A DNA stretch of 64,000 nt from Methanomassiliicoccales archaeon (GTDB lineage Archaea > Thermoplasmatota > Thermoplasmata > Methanomassiliicoccales > UBA472). Positions 1-8,173 of the stretch are shown here, piece by piece (the first letter of the stretch is position 1; each line of letters starts with the position of its first letter). Made by a program: the position numbers and the translations under genes. The stretch covers positions 1 through 64,000 of the forward strand of contig JAVYMA010000001.1 of NCBI GenBank assembly GCA_038740345.1. The letters run 5' to 3'. A model generated the notes under the pieces. That model searched no databases and had not been told where the DNA came from. It saw only the letters and a program-made list of their open reading frames with translations.

Positions 1-909
1 ATTATATTTTCAAATTTAATATATAATAATAAAGATAAAAATTTAAGCTATATTTACAATATTCGTTTAAGTTTACTCATTATTTCCATTGTGATTCCTT
101 TAAGTTATTGGAGTTACATAACTGGTCAAATATCGATGATAGGTTATCAAATAGAAAAAATTATATCGCTAGATTTTCAAGCGAGACCTATTTTGGGGCA
201 ATTTCTTCAAGGTTCTTTGATCAATCAGATTATAACTACGAGCGGTTTAATTCTATTTTTCTGCCTTGGGATTATCGGTTCCTTTTGGTTAATTAATAAT
301 AATAAAAAATTCATTCAATTCTTTTTTGGTTTTTTGTGTATATCTTTAGCTTTATTAACTTTTCTCGCTACTTTTACTCAAATATTACCACTAGAACACC
401 GATGGTTTTATGTCTCCGAAATATTTATAGCACTTCCTAGTATAATAGGAATTTTGTTAATTAGTAAAAAAAGAATAGTTTTAATGTTTATAATTTTACT
501 TCTTATAATATTACTATTAATAAATCCCGTGGGTTCCATGGATATAATACTGACCTCAGATTCAAATAAAGTTCAAATGGCATTATTGGATTCAGAAAAA
601 ATAGGTTGGAAATTTGGAAAGCAAATTTCAAATTCAAAAATTTTAGGAGATTCTTATATTATGTATGTAGATAACCCTTTAAATTTTTCAAATAACAATG
701 TAATAGATAATTACATTATTAATTATAATATTACGATGATAGAGTATCAGAATATTTTTTTAAGAAATCAGATCATAAATAAACCATCTAGGTTATCTAA
801 TAAAATTGTAAATATTGATTATAATCCTAATATATTATTAAATATGAATTTCAGTTTTAGCAATTATTATTCGAGCAAAAATATCAACATATATCAAAAA
901 TTAAATTAA
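1..909 (+). CDS. Hydrophobic membrane protein, 5'-truncated, unknown function
   Basis: The reading frame is open from the first base of the window, so the true start lies upstream; the internal GTG at 91 is only the first start codon visible. The visible part has about four strongly hydrophobic segments, roughly residues 45-70, 75-95, 105-125 and 128-148 counted from that GTG. A polar, asparagine-rich C-terminal region of about 120 residues follows. The layout resembles the C-terminal half of polytopic envelope or glycan-related membrane proteins, but I recognise no motif and assign no function. Base composition is very AT-rich and codon use (ATA, AAT, TTA) is unlike the GC-rich genes from 1661 onward, which suggests horizontal acquisition or a surface-gene island continuing to the left. 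Confidence 0.6.
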   Translation: MIFSNLIYNNKDKNLSYIYNIRLSLLIISIVIPLSYWSYITGQISMIGYQIEKIISLDFQARPILGQFLQGSLINQIITTSGLILFFCLGIIGSFWLINNNKKFIQFFFGFLCISLALLTFLATFTQILPLEHRWFYVSEIFIALPSIIGILLISKKRIVLMFIILLLIILLLINPVGSMDIILTSDSNKVQMALLDSEKIGWKFGKQISNSKILGDSYIMYVDNPLNFSNNNVIDNYIINYNITMIEYQNIFLRNQIINKPSRLSNKIVNIDYNPNILLNMNFSFSNYYSSKNINIYQKLN

Positions 910-1215
910 TATAAATATTTTAATATTTGAATTGTAAGTTCAGTTGAAAACAATGCAAAAATAATCACTAAAAAACATTTCTATTAAAACATTTTTGTCC
1001 TGAGATTTATTAAATTCTATGAATCATGTGATGGTAAAGAATCAGTTTTCACTATAAAATTATCATGAAGTAAAATATTATATATTTTTTTAATTTATTA
1101 TATAATAAAATGATAAATTTAAAATATTTTAAACTTTAAACATCTTTACATTTCTCAAAATTTTAAACCAATATTAAAGAGTTGCTGGAATGTTGTAGAT
1201 TATTCAGATTACTGA
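910..1215. other. AT-rich intergenic stretch
   Basis: This is about 300 bases of very AT-rich DNA between the membrane-protein gene and a gene remnant. Long A and T runs are present. I see no credible ORF, RNA gene or clear repeat in it. It shares its composition with the preceding gene and contrasts with the GC-rich DNA beyond 1661, so it is probably part of the same acquired segment. Confidence 0.5.
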
Positions 1216-1449
1216 GGTTGGGTCTTTCAAAAAATTTTTTCAAAAATTAATGGCACCAACAAAAATCTATGTTTGAGATTTAACTATAATAAGATACAAG
1301 AGAATAAACTTTACTTCGCTTCGTCAGATACCAAGAAGATCAAGAGGCTCACGATTAATGGACGTTCAGTGGATATTACTCAGCTTGATGAAATCATGGC
1401 GGAGGTTTTTGCTCTTGATATCGAAGATGGGGCTGAAATATCAGAATAA
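1216..1449 (+). pseudogene. Gene remnant without a start codon (C-terminal fragment, family unknown)
   Basis: An open frame runs from a stop at 1213-1215 to TAA at 1447-1449 with no ATG, GTG or TTG near its beginning. Its last 45 codons look protein-like, for example KRLTINGRSVDITQLDEIM followed by an acidic tail (AEVFALDIEDGAEISE). GC content rises locally over these codons compared with the AT-rich flanks. I read this as the 3' end of a decayed gene, possibly left behind when the flanking segment was inserted. I cannot name the family. It could also be chance coding. Confidence 0.3.
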
Positions 1450-1620
1450 CTCCTTAAACGCGTTTTTAGTTTTCAACTAAACCCCGCCAAAAATATCATC
1501 TGAGTACCGGTCGGTTCTCCTGGTAGATTACAAAAAAAGATACCATATAATCCGAAGAATTTGAAAGAAAAGATCTGACTATTAAATTTTGAATATATTG
1601 TCTAAAATGTGTTAACAACC

Positions 1621-1629
1621 TTTATATCC
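1621..1629 (+). promoter_or_regulatory. TATA-like box of the permease gene
   Basis: TTTATATCC lies about 32-40 nt upstream of the ATG at 1661, in an otherwise A-rich leader. Position and sequence fit an archaeal TATA element giving a short-leader transcript for the permease, thioredoxin-like and DGC genes. Confidence 0.45.
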
Positions 1630-1660
1630 TACCAAAATAGTTATCTCAAAAAAAGTTGAA

Positions 1661-2755
1661 ATGATATCTATGAACAATTGGCTATGGAATTTTTTGCATA
1701 GCGGCATCGATGCCGTGATAGAATATCTGGCCCAGCATACGCTCACTTGCCTCATCCCAGCCTTCTTCATCGCCGGCGCGATTGTGGCCCTGGTGCGCAA
1801 GGACGCCGTCCTCAGATACTTCGGATTCGAGGTGGCGAAGTGGAAGTCGTATGGAGTCGCCTCCGTCTCCGGGACGATATTGGCGGTATGCTCCTGCACC
1901 ATCCTGCCCATCTTCAGCGCCATCTACAAGAAGGGCAGCGGCATAGGTCCCGCCACCACCTTCCTCTTCTCCGGCCCAGCCATCAACATCTTGGCCGTCA
2001 TCTACACGGCCCAGGTCCTAGGATACGATCTAGGCTTGACCAGGGCGATAGCCGCTGTCCTATCCTCGATCATCATCGGACTGATCATGGCCCTAATCTT
2101 CCGCAGGGAAGAGGAGAGGAGATGCCAGGAGGCGGAGAGGTGCAAGCTTGACGTCCTTTCCGCCGCGCCTCCTGAGACGAAGAGGCCCAGATGGGCAGGT
2201 GGCGTGTTCTTCCTCTTCCTGGTGCTCATCCTGGTCATAGGAGCCTCCAAGCTGGATGAGCTGGTGCGAGCGGTCAGCGTCTACTTCCTCACGGTGGGCG
2301 TGGCCATCATCCTGATATACTACTATTCTAGGGAGGAGGTGAGTGAATGGGGCCGGGAGACCTGGGACCTGGCGAAGAAGATCTTTCCCGTGCTGATTCT
2401 AGGAACGTTCATCGTGGGGGTCTTCGCCTACTTCGTGCCCCCGGAGACCTTCAAGCCCTTCCTGGGCGAGAACTCCCTGTCCTCCTGCCTCCTGGCCTCC
2501 ATATTGGGCGCGGTGCTGTACATGCCCACCTTGCTGGAGGTGCCCATAATCGGGGGCGTTTTCGGATACAATGCAGGGGCGATGGCGGGTGGCCCGGCCC
2601 TCTCCCTGTTATTGGCCGGGCCGACCATCAGCCTACCTAGCGTGATCGTGCTCTGGAGGATGTTCGGGGCCAAGCATACGGTGGCCTATATGCTGCTTGT
2701 CATCGCTATTTCCACCGCCCTAGGGATGATCCTGGGGCCATTGGTGACCAGATGA
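1661..2755 (+). CDS. UPF0718/DUF318 permease (ArsP-like)
   Basis: This is an integral membrane protein of 364 residues with two hydrophobic halves separated by a charged loop (about residues 145-175). That layout is typical of the UPF0718 permease family, which includes the organoarsenical exporter ArsP and Cu/Zn-type exporters. The cysteine-bearing signature CSCTILPIF is near residues 78-86, and a glycine/proline-rich matching motif (YMPTLLEVPIIGGVFGYNAG) is in the second half. A thioredoxin-like gene and a DGC-domain gene follow in the same direction, with the arsR/arsC/ACR3 genes next to them. Export of a thiol-reactive metal(loid) is therefore likely, but the exact substrate is inference. 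Two in-frame ATGs (1661 and 1670) are possible starts; the TATA box fits either. Confidence 0.8.
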   Translation: MISMNNWLWNFLHSGIDAVIEYLAQHTLTCLIPAFFIAGAIVALVRKDAVLRYFGFEVAKWKSYGVASVSGTILAVCSCTILPIFSAIYKKGSGIGPATTFLFSGPAINILAVIYTAQVLGYDLGLTRAIAAVLSSIIIGLIMALIFRREEERRCQEAERCKLDVLSAAPPETKRPRWAGGVFFLFLVLILVIGASKLDELVRAVSVYFLTVGVAIILIYYYSREEVSEWGRETWDLAKKIFPVLILGTFIVGVFAYFVPPETFKPFLGENSLSSCLLASILGAVLYMPTLLEVPIIGGVFGYNAGAMAGGPALSLLLAGPTISLPSVIVLWRMFGAKHTVAYMLLVIAISTALGMILGPLVTR

Positions 2756-2766
2756 GGTGATGTGAA

Positions 2767-3019
2767 ATGATAAGGATCGAAGTCCTGGGAACAGGCTGTG
2801 CGAAGTGCAATAGAGGTGCAGAAGAACGTGCGCGAGGCCGTGGCGAGAGCAGGCATAGAGGCGGAGATCATCAAAGTGGAGGACGTGGAGAAGATGACGG
2901 AGAGGGGGGTGATGATGACGCCCGCCCTGTTCATAGACGGCCAGCCCAAGGCCATGGGCAGGATACCTAGCGTGGAGGAGATAGTCAGCATGCTGAAAGA
3001 TGCCGGCCGGAAGGGATGA
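2767..3019 (+). pseudogene. MTH895/TM0996-type small thioredoxin-like protein, single-base frameshift
   Basis: The 5' frame from ATG 2767 reads MIRIEVLGTGCAKCN, the N-terminus and CxxC active site of the roughly 80-residue redox-active thioredoxin/glutaredoxin-like family. The rest of the family pattern (VQKNVREAVARAGIEAEI, then GVMMTPALFIDGQ and GRIPSVEEI) continues only in another frame, ending at TGA 3017-3019. Between the second Cys codon and the AAC of KNVREA there are 16 nt where five codons are expected, so exactly one base is in excess near 2809-2814. Corrected, the product would be about 84 residues, the family norm. It follows the permease by 11 nt and overlaps the DGC gene start, as thioredoxin-like partners of such permeases usually do. 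It is either a real inactivation or a sequence error. Confidence 0.8.
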
Positions 3020-3453
3020 GTGAGATGGGGCTAAAGGATAAAGAAACGAACGGTTGCCTGCCTGAGGCGACATCATCCAAGGAGTCCTGCGGCTGCGGGA
3101 ATAGGCAAGTCATCCTTTATTCGTGCGCGGGAGGTTCTAACGTCGGATATGGCAGCTACGAGGCCGCTCGCCGCCTGGTGAGAGCAGGCAAGGGCAAGCT
3201 CGCTTGCCTGGCAGGGGTCGGCGGTCATGTGCCTGTCATGGTGAGAACAGCGCAGGAGGCGGAGGTAGTGGTGTGCATTGATGGGTGCGGCGTCGCTTGC
3301 GCCAAGAGAGCGTTGGAACATATAGACGCACAACCAGACATACATGTCATCGTGACGGATATGGGAATCAAGAAGAATTATGTACTGGAGTTGAAGGAGG
3401 AAGAGGTTCAGAAAATTGTTGACAAGATAGAGGTCGAGCTCGAAAAGAGATAA
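3016..3453 (+). CDS. DGC-domain putative zinc-binding protein
   Basis: This 145-residue protein matches the DGC-domain family, named for the Asp-Gly-Cys motif seen here as CIDGCGVACAKR around residues 90-101. A cysteine cluster near the N-terminus (SCGCGN) and the Cys in VILYSCAGGSNVG give several conserved potential metal ligands. The family's molecular role is not established; it is usually described as zinc-binding. Its ATG (3016) overlaps the TGA of the thioredoxin-like gene, so the permease, thioredoxin and DGC genes form one translationally coupled unit. That context suggests a metal(loid)/thiol-handling accessory role. Confidence 0.75.
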   Translation: MSEMGLKDKETNGCLPEATSSKESCGCGNRQVILYSCAGGSNVGYGSYEAARRLVRAGKGKLACLAGVGGHVPVMVRTAQEAEVVVCIDGCGVACAKRALEHIDAQPDIHVIVTDMGIKKNYVLELKEEEVQKIVDKIEVELEKR

Positions 3454-3560
3454 CGTCCTTCTCAAGCCTTGCCACGAAGAAGTTCAGGGATGTCGCGCTC
3501 CTTGCATTCGGCTACATTTTCATAAGCGCCAGTCCTTCGCCCTCGTGGCCAGGAATTAGA

Positions 3561-3974
3561 TCAGCCTTGACTCTTCTCATTCTCCTTGCTCTCCTCGATG
3601 GATATGCACTTCCTCGCCTTATCTGTCAATGCATAGATGCGCCAACGCCTCTTGGACTGGGAGATCACCAGACCCGCTTCCTCGAGTACGTTGAGATGAT
3701 AGGATAATCTGGAGTCTGAGAGCCCAGTCAATGCCTTCAGCACGCAGGGGCAGAGGTCGCACGCGGCCAAGGAATGTATGATCCTTATCCTGATGGGGTC
3801 GGAGAGGGCGTTGTGCAGCTCGGAGATCGCGCGCATCTCGTCCTCATCAGGGATGCATGCCTTGAGGCCCTCCAGCCCTCCGACGGAGCGAAGCCCGTTC
3901 TCCACCTCCTCCGGCAGCTCGGCCAAGCCCTCCAGCTTATCTTTGCCTACGCTCTCATCCTTGCTCTCGCCCAT
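3561..3974 (-). CDS. arsR: ArsR-family winged-helix repressor
   Basis: A 137-residue protein with a winged-helix core (about residues 50-120): LHNALSDPIRIRIIHSL, then DSRLSYHLNVLEEAGLV as the recognition helix region. A CxxCxC cluster (CDLCPCVLKAL) sits at the end of the first helix of the DNA-binding unit, where classical ArsR proteins bind As(III)/Sb(III). It is transcribed behind arsC with 34 nt between them and converges on the DGC gene. The palindrome at 4522-4541, between arsC and the divergent ACR3 gene, is the obvious candidate operator. Derepression by arsenite is known for the family and inferred here. The N-terminal 40 residues are acidic and probably disordered. Confidence 0.85.
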   Translation of the reverse strand: MGESKDESVGKDKLEGLAELPEEVENGLRSVGGLEGLKACIPDEDEMRAISELHNALSDPIRIRIIHSLAACDLCPCVLKALTGLSDSRLSYHLNVLEEAGLVISQSKRRWRIYALTDKARKCISIEESKENEKSQG

Positions 3975-4008
3975 AATCTCACGCGTGTCGTCATCCCTTA
4001 TCGCACTC

Positions 4009-4491
4009 TCAGGCCTTGAACGTTGCCTCCGCCCAGGCCTTTATGGCGTCACGAACGCGACGGAAGGCCTGCAGCTTCTGCTCCTCATCGCCAGTGGCGG
4101 CCGAGGGGTCCTCGAAGCCCTGATGCATGTGCTCCTTGCCCGGGAAGAAGGGGCAGGCCTCCTCCGCCTCGCTGCAGAGCGTGACCACCAAGTCGAACTC
4201 CTGGCCCTCGAACTCCTTCAAGGATTTGGAGCGCTTCCTGGAGATGTCTATCCCTATCTCCGCCATGGCCTTGACCGCCAAGGGATTCACCCCCGCCGGT
4301 TTGGTCCCCGCGCTCCTGGCTATGTAACGGTACGAGAAAAGATGGTTGACCAGACCCTCCGCCATCTGCGAGCGCGCCGAGTTGTGCGTGCATATGAAGA
4401 GCACGCTTTTCTTCTCTCCCTCCTTCCTTTGGCCTATATCTCCGCTCACCTTCGCACCCTCCGCCGTCTTGGTATTAACATACCTTAACAC
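4009..4491 (-). CDS. arsC: Arsenate reductase, low-molecular-weight phosphatase type
   Basis: The protein has the LMW-phosphatase P-loop CTHNSARS (CX5R) near residue 35, the thioredoxin-coupled ArsC cysteine pair in VVTLCSEAEEACPFFPG, and the late acid/proline motif FEDPSAATG. Such enzymes reduce arsenate to arsenite, which the ACR3 pump then expels. The 160-residue length is normal apart from an N-terminal extension of about 28 polar residues before VLFICTHN; the true start could be internal but no better Met is available. It is the first gene of the arsC-arsR unit and divergent from ACR3. Confidence 0.88.
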   Translation of the reverse strand: MLRYVNTKTAEGAKVSGDIGQRKEGEKKSVLFICTHNSARSQMAEGLVNHLFSYRYIARSAGTKPAGVNPLAVKAMAEIGIDISRKRSKSLKEFEGQEFDLVVTLCSEAEEACPFFPGKEHMHQGFEDPSAATGDEEQKLQAFRRVRDAIKAWAEATFKA

Positions 4492-4521
4492 CCGTTAGGA
4501 AAACATAAATATCCAAGATAT

Positions 4522-4541
4522 ATTTCAATTTATATTGAAAT
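4522..4541. promoter_or_regulatory. Candidate ArsR operator palindrome
   Basis: ATTTCAAT-TTAT-ATTGAAAT is a perfect 8-bp inverted repeat with a 4-bp spacer, midway between the divergently transcribed arsC and ACR3 genes. An AT-rich dyad of about 20 bp in the shared control region is what ArsR dimers normally bind. One site here could control both directions. Assignment to the arsR product at 3561-3974 is by position only. Confidence 0.6.
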
Positions 4542-4562
4542 GAATTGAAGGGAGCGATAGAA

Positions 4563-5669
4563 TTGCCCGACTCTTCCTCGGCCAAGCTTTCTTTCCTGAA
4601 CAAGTATCTGACTGTCTGGATCTTCCTGGCGATATTCCTCGGCATCGGCATAGGCGCTGCCCTTCCCCAGACCGCCGACTTCCTGGACTCCTTGAGCGTG
4701 GGCACCACCTCCATACCCATCGCCATCGGCCTCATCCTCATGATGTGGCCTCCCTTGGCCAAGGTGAGGTACGAGGAGCTGAGGCAGATACCCAAGCAAC
4801 CTGAGGCCAAGAGGATGTTCGGTACCTCCCTGGCCCTGAACTATCTAGTTGGTCCCATGCTCATGTTCGCCCTGGCCTGGATCTTCCTGCCCGATCACCC
4901 TGAGTTCCGCATCGGCCTCATTCTGACCGGGCTGGCGAGGTGCATAGCCATGGTGATAGTCTGGAACTCCCTGGCGGAAGGGGATGGCGAGTACGCGGCC
5001 ATCCTCGTGGCCCTGAACTCCGTGTTCCAGATACTGCTCTACGCCTTCTACGCCTACTTCTTGATCGCGGTGGCGTCGGAGTGGGTCTCGCCCGGCTCCG
5101 GCAGGGAGATCGACATCAGCATGTGGGACGTGGCGCAGAGCGTCCTGATATACTTGGGCATACCCTTCCTCATGGGCATCGTGACCCGCTACTCCCTCCT
5201 GCCTCGCAAGGGCCGGCAGTGGTACGAGGAGAGATTGATGCCCAAGCTGGGCAAGGTCTCGCTCCTGGCCCTGCTCTTCACCATCGTGGTCATGTTCGCC
5301 TTCAAGGGCGAATACATAATACAGAAGCCCTGGGACGTGGTATTGGTGGCCATCCCATTGCTCTTCTACTTCCTCATCATGTTCTTCCTCTCCTATTGGC
5401 TCTCGCTCAGGCTGGGCTTCGACTATCCTCATGCCACCGCGCAGAGCTTCACCGCGGCCAGCAACAATTTCGAGCTGGCCATCGCCGTCTCCATCGGCGT
5501 CTTCGGCATCGGCTCCCTGGTGGCTTTCGCCGCGGTCATAGGCCCACTCATAGAGGTGCCTGTCCTGATCTCACTGGTGAACGTGGCCTTGTGGATGAGG
5601 AGGAGGTATTGGGGGGCGAACGGGAAGCCTTTGAGAAGGTCGGAGAAGCGGGTGGGAGGCAGCTTATGA
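4563..5669 (+). CDS. acr3: ACR3-family arsenite efflux permease
   Basis: A polytopic membrane protein of about 370 residues with roughly ten hydrophobic segments and the diagnostic ACR3 residues: the conserved Cys in TGLARCIAMVIVWN and the acidic residue in IGPLIEVPVLISLV. ACR3 proteins export As(OH)3 using the proton-motive force. The frame opens at TTG 4545, but a second TTG at 4563 has a GGGAG ribosome site 8 nt upstream and gives an N-terminus beginning MPDSSSAKLSFLNKYLTVW, so I prefer it. It is divergent from arsC-arsR across the 4522-4541 palindrome. The organism can thus reduce arsenate and export arsenite. Confidence 0.9.
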   Translation: MPDSSSAKLSFLNKYLTVWIFLAIFLGIGIGAALPQTADFLDSLSVGTTSIPIAIGLILMMWPPLAKVRYEELRQIPKQPEAKRMFGTSLALNYLVGPMLMFALAWIFLPDHPEFRIGLILTGLARCIAMVIVWNSLAEGDGEYAAILVALNSVFQILLYAFYAYFLIAVASEWVSPGSGREIDISMWDVAQSVLIYLGIPFLMGIVTRYSLLPRKGRQWYEERLMPKLGKVSLLALLFTIVVMFAFKGEYIIQKPWDVVLVAIPLLFYFLIMFFLSYWLSLRLGFDYPHATAQSFTAASNNFELAIAVSIGVFGIGSLVAFAAVIGPLIEVPVLISLVNVALWMRRRYWGANGKPLRRSEKRVGGSL

Positions 5670-5873
5670 GTTGGGGCTCAAAAAGTGTATCAAATATCCC
5701 ACCGTTCCACATCCGTCATCAATTTTTCACGGAATGCAGCTTCGCTTGGGTGTTTCCGACGAGTTTGCATTCAGTCTCACGAGTCCAGATTGACCATATT
5801 TCCTGCTATGGAAAAGGAGCAGGAGGAGAGCTCTTGAGAGCGAGCGCGCAAGAAGGCAGGAGGGCATGAAGGC

Positions 5874-6503
5874 ATGGTGGTCGAAGCTGTGGACTTCTAC
5901 GGGATGTCGCCTGAGGATATAGCGAAGTATCTACCTGGAAAGGATTGCGGGAACTGTGGAAGGGAGAATTGCATGGAGTTCGCGATGGCCTTGAGCCAGG
6001 GCGAGGCGGGGGTGGAGAGATGCCCTGAGATGGCCTTGCGCATGAAGGAGTCCCTCTCAGGTGTCCTCTCCATCAAGCTCGAGGTGCGCGAGGCTGATGC
6101 CTCGATGAGCACGGTGCCCGAAAGCCTCATTGCCCTTAACTCCCCTGGCCCAGACTCGCCCGTCCTGGTGACAGGTAACAGCGGTGTGACTTTGTATGCA
6201 CTAAAGCTCATCTTCGAGGCCGCTCCCAAGGTGAGCGCTTGGGTGGTGCCCACGGACACCAAGGGGTTCACCGTAGATCACGCCGCGGGCATGAAGCTCA
6301 TGACCCCCATGACCATCATGAGGGGGCTGACCAACAGCGCCGTGGCGGCCAAGGTCGACCATAGGACCATAGTGATACCTGGTCTCTGCGCCGGCATCGA
6401 AAGGCAAGTCGAGGCCATGACCCGTTGGAAGGTCTTGGTCGGGCCTAAGAGCGGCTTCGAGCTCCCGGCATACATCACCAAGATGAATGCAGATGAGGGG
6501 TGA
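5874..6503 (+). CDS. Miniature corrinoid Fe-S protein-like (CdhE/AcsC-like) protein lacking the TIM barrel
   Basis: The N-terminal 60 residues carry a [4Fe-4S] motif CX2CX4CX16C (DCGNCGRENC then ERCPEM). This is the Fe-S domain of the large subunit of the corrinoid iron-sulfur protein (CdhE in ACDS, AcsC in bacteria). From about residue 95 it resembles the C-terminal domain of that subunit (VLVTGNSGVTLYALKL, then DHRTIVIPGLCAG and WKVLVGPKSGFELPAYI). The roughly 230-residue TIM barrel that normally lies between them is absent, leaving 209 residues. In the full-size protein the C-terminal domain contacts the cobalamin of the small subunit and the Fe-S cluster reactivates cobalt, so a corrinoid reactivation or scaffold role is plausible but unproven. 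No CODH/ACS genes are nearby. ATG 5874 follows a GGAGG box by about 10 nt. Confidence 0.7.
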   Translation: MVVEAVDFYGMSPEDIAKYLPGKDCGNCGRENCMEFAMALSQGEAGVERCPEMALRMKESLSGVLSIKLEVREADASMSTVPESLIALNSPGPDSPVLVTGNSGVTLYALKLIFEAAPKVSAWVVPTDTKGFTVDHAAGMKLMTPMTIMRGLTNSAVAAKVDHRTIVIPGLCAGIERQVEAMTRWKVLVGPKSGFELPAYITKMNADEG

Positions 6504-6860
6504 GGCGTTGGGGAGTGAGAAGGGAGAATCATCGATGAGCGACTGACCGAGATTTTTCGCGGAACCTGAGATTCGCATTCATGCTCTATCAATCATCGAA
6601 AACTTATGGTTGAACGGAACGAGCCTTTAGGGAGACGGATGAGTTTTTGCCATTTGTTCTATAGCTTACGCGCCTGCATATCATGAAGGACATAGGAGCG
6701 GCGCTTCACCACGCATTCTTCGGCTGATCGCTCTTCCCTCCGCCTCCATGCCCTTGAAGAGCCCAACCCCCTTGCCGATTAGCCCGTGTCGACGTCCCAA
6801 TTACAGGTATATCGGCTCGTCAGCGATTTATACGCAGGAGTTCTACCGGAAGGAGCGAAG
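6504..6860 (+). promoter_or_regulatory. Intergenic region with TATA-like box for the Na+ symporter
   Basis: About 357 bases without a credible gene. TTTATAC at 6827-6833 lies 28 nt upstream of GTG 6861, a normal distance for an archaeal TATA box with a very short leader, and GGAG at 6852-6855 could serve as ribosome site. This argues against the longer frame beginning at 6786. I see no repeats or RNA genes here. Confidence 0.4.
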
Positions 6861-8156
6861 GTGGGACAGATGGAAAGGTGGAGCTCGGGCAGGACCTTCC
6901 TCCTGGCAGCGATCGGCTCGGCGGTGGGCATAGGCAACATCTGGAGGTTCTCCTCGGTAGTGGGACAGAACGGCGGAGGGGCCTATCTCGTCCCCTACCT
7001 CGTCGCTGTGATCCTCTTCGCCATGCCCCTCATGATATTGGAGTTCGCCGTGGGGAGGGGCATGGGCAAGGACGTGGTGTCTGCATTCCTTTCCACTCGC
7101 AGCCCTTTGCGGAAGCTTGGCTGGTTGATACCCATACTTCTGACCCTGCTGCTGAGCTATTATCTCGTCATTACCGGCTGGACCCTCGCCTACGCCTTCT
7201 ATTCTCTCTTGGGCATCGACGTGAAGTTCTCCGCCTTCACCTCCTCCTTATGGCCCATCGCGACCTTCGTCGCTTCCGCCCTGGCCACGGGCCTCGTCGT
7301 CTCCGCAGGCGTGAGAGGTGGCATCGAGAAGATCTCCAAGATCCTCATCCCCGTGGTCTTCATCATCCTGGTGATAATGCTCCTTTACTCCCTCACCCTC
7401 TCTGGCGTGGGAGAGGGGTTCGCCTTCCTCTTCACCCCTGACTTCAGCGTGCTAGGGGACCCTAACATCTGGAGCGCGGCCTTCGGGCAAGCCTTCTTCT
7501 CGTTGTCGGTGGGGTTCGGCATCCTGATGACCTATGGCATATACATCGAGCGGGACGTGCACATAGTGAAGTCCACGGGCTTCATAGCTTTGGGCGATCT
7601 GATGGTCGCGCTTCTCGCCGGCATGGTCATCTTCCCCATCGTCTTCACTTTGGGCCTGAGCCCGACTTTGGGAACAGAGCTGGCCTTCACCACCCTGCCC
7701 TTCGCCTTCGAGCGGCTTCCCCTGGGGCAGCTGATGGCAGTGCTGTTCTTCTCCCTGCTCTTCTTCGCCGCCCTGACCTCCTCCATCTCCATGCTCGAGG
7801 TGGACGTCACCGTGCTCATGCAGTGCAAGGGCTGGAGCAGGAAGCGCGTCACCGCCCTGCTCACCGCTGTCGTGTTTCTCATAGGCCTTTTGCCCGCTCT
7901 CAGCTACAGCTCGGTGGGCCTGAATCTGTCCGGAATACCCATACTCGACCTCATGGACACCACCGTGGGCGATTTAGGGCTGCCTATATCCGGACTGCTC
8001 ATCAGCCTGGTCTTCGCCTACCATCTCGATCAAGAGAGCCTGGCCAAGGAGATAGGGGAGAGGTGGGCGAGGCCAGTCCTGCTGCTCACCCGCTACCTCG
8101 TGCCCCTCCTGCTAGGCATGGTCACCGCCCTGAGCGTGGCGAAGTTCCTGGTGTGA
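6861..8156 (+). CDS. Neurotransmitter:sodium symporter (NSS/SNF) family transporter
   Basis: A membrane protein with 11-12 hydrophobic segments and the family's N-terminal Na+/substrate signature (AAIGSAVGIGNIWRFSS, then NGGGAYLVPYL). Prokaryotic members are LeuT-like Na+-coupled importers of amino acids or related small solutes; the substrate cannot be read from sequence. The frame is open from 6786, but the preceding 25 codons are poor. GTG 6861 and ATG 6870 both give the usual short N-terminus before the signature, and the TATA box and GGAG favour 6861. It converges with the next gene, leaving only 17 nt between stops. Confidence 0.88.
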   Translation: MGQMERWSSGRTFLLAAIGSAVGIGNIWRFSSVVGQNGGGAYLVPYLVAVILFAMPLMILEFAVGRGMGKDVVSAFLSTRSPLRKLGWLIPILLTLLLSYYLVITGWTLAYAFYSLLGIDVKFSAFTSSLWPIATFVASALATGLVVSAGVRGGIEKISKILIPVVFIILVIMLLYSLTLSGVGEGFAFLFTPDFSVLGDPNIWSAAFGQAFFSLSVGFGILMTYGIYIERDVHIVKSTGFIALGDLMVALLAGMVIFPIVFTLGLSPTLGTELAFTTLPFAFERLPLGQLMAVLFFSLLFFAALTSSISMLEVDVTVLMQCKGWSRKRVTALLTAVVFLIGLLPALSYSSVGLNLSGIPILDLMDTTVGDLGLPISGLLISLVFAYHLDQESLAKEIGERWARPVLLLTRYLVPLLLGMVTALSVAKFLV

Positions 8157-8173
8157 ACATGCGCCCAAAGGCA

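Noticed and set aside
5874-6503. Truncated pseudogene of CdhE
   Set aside because: Both ends are family-like, the frame is clean, a ribosome site is present and both domains are complete, so an intact small protein is more likely; the alternative is kept as the refuting test.
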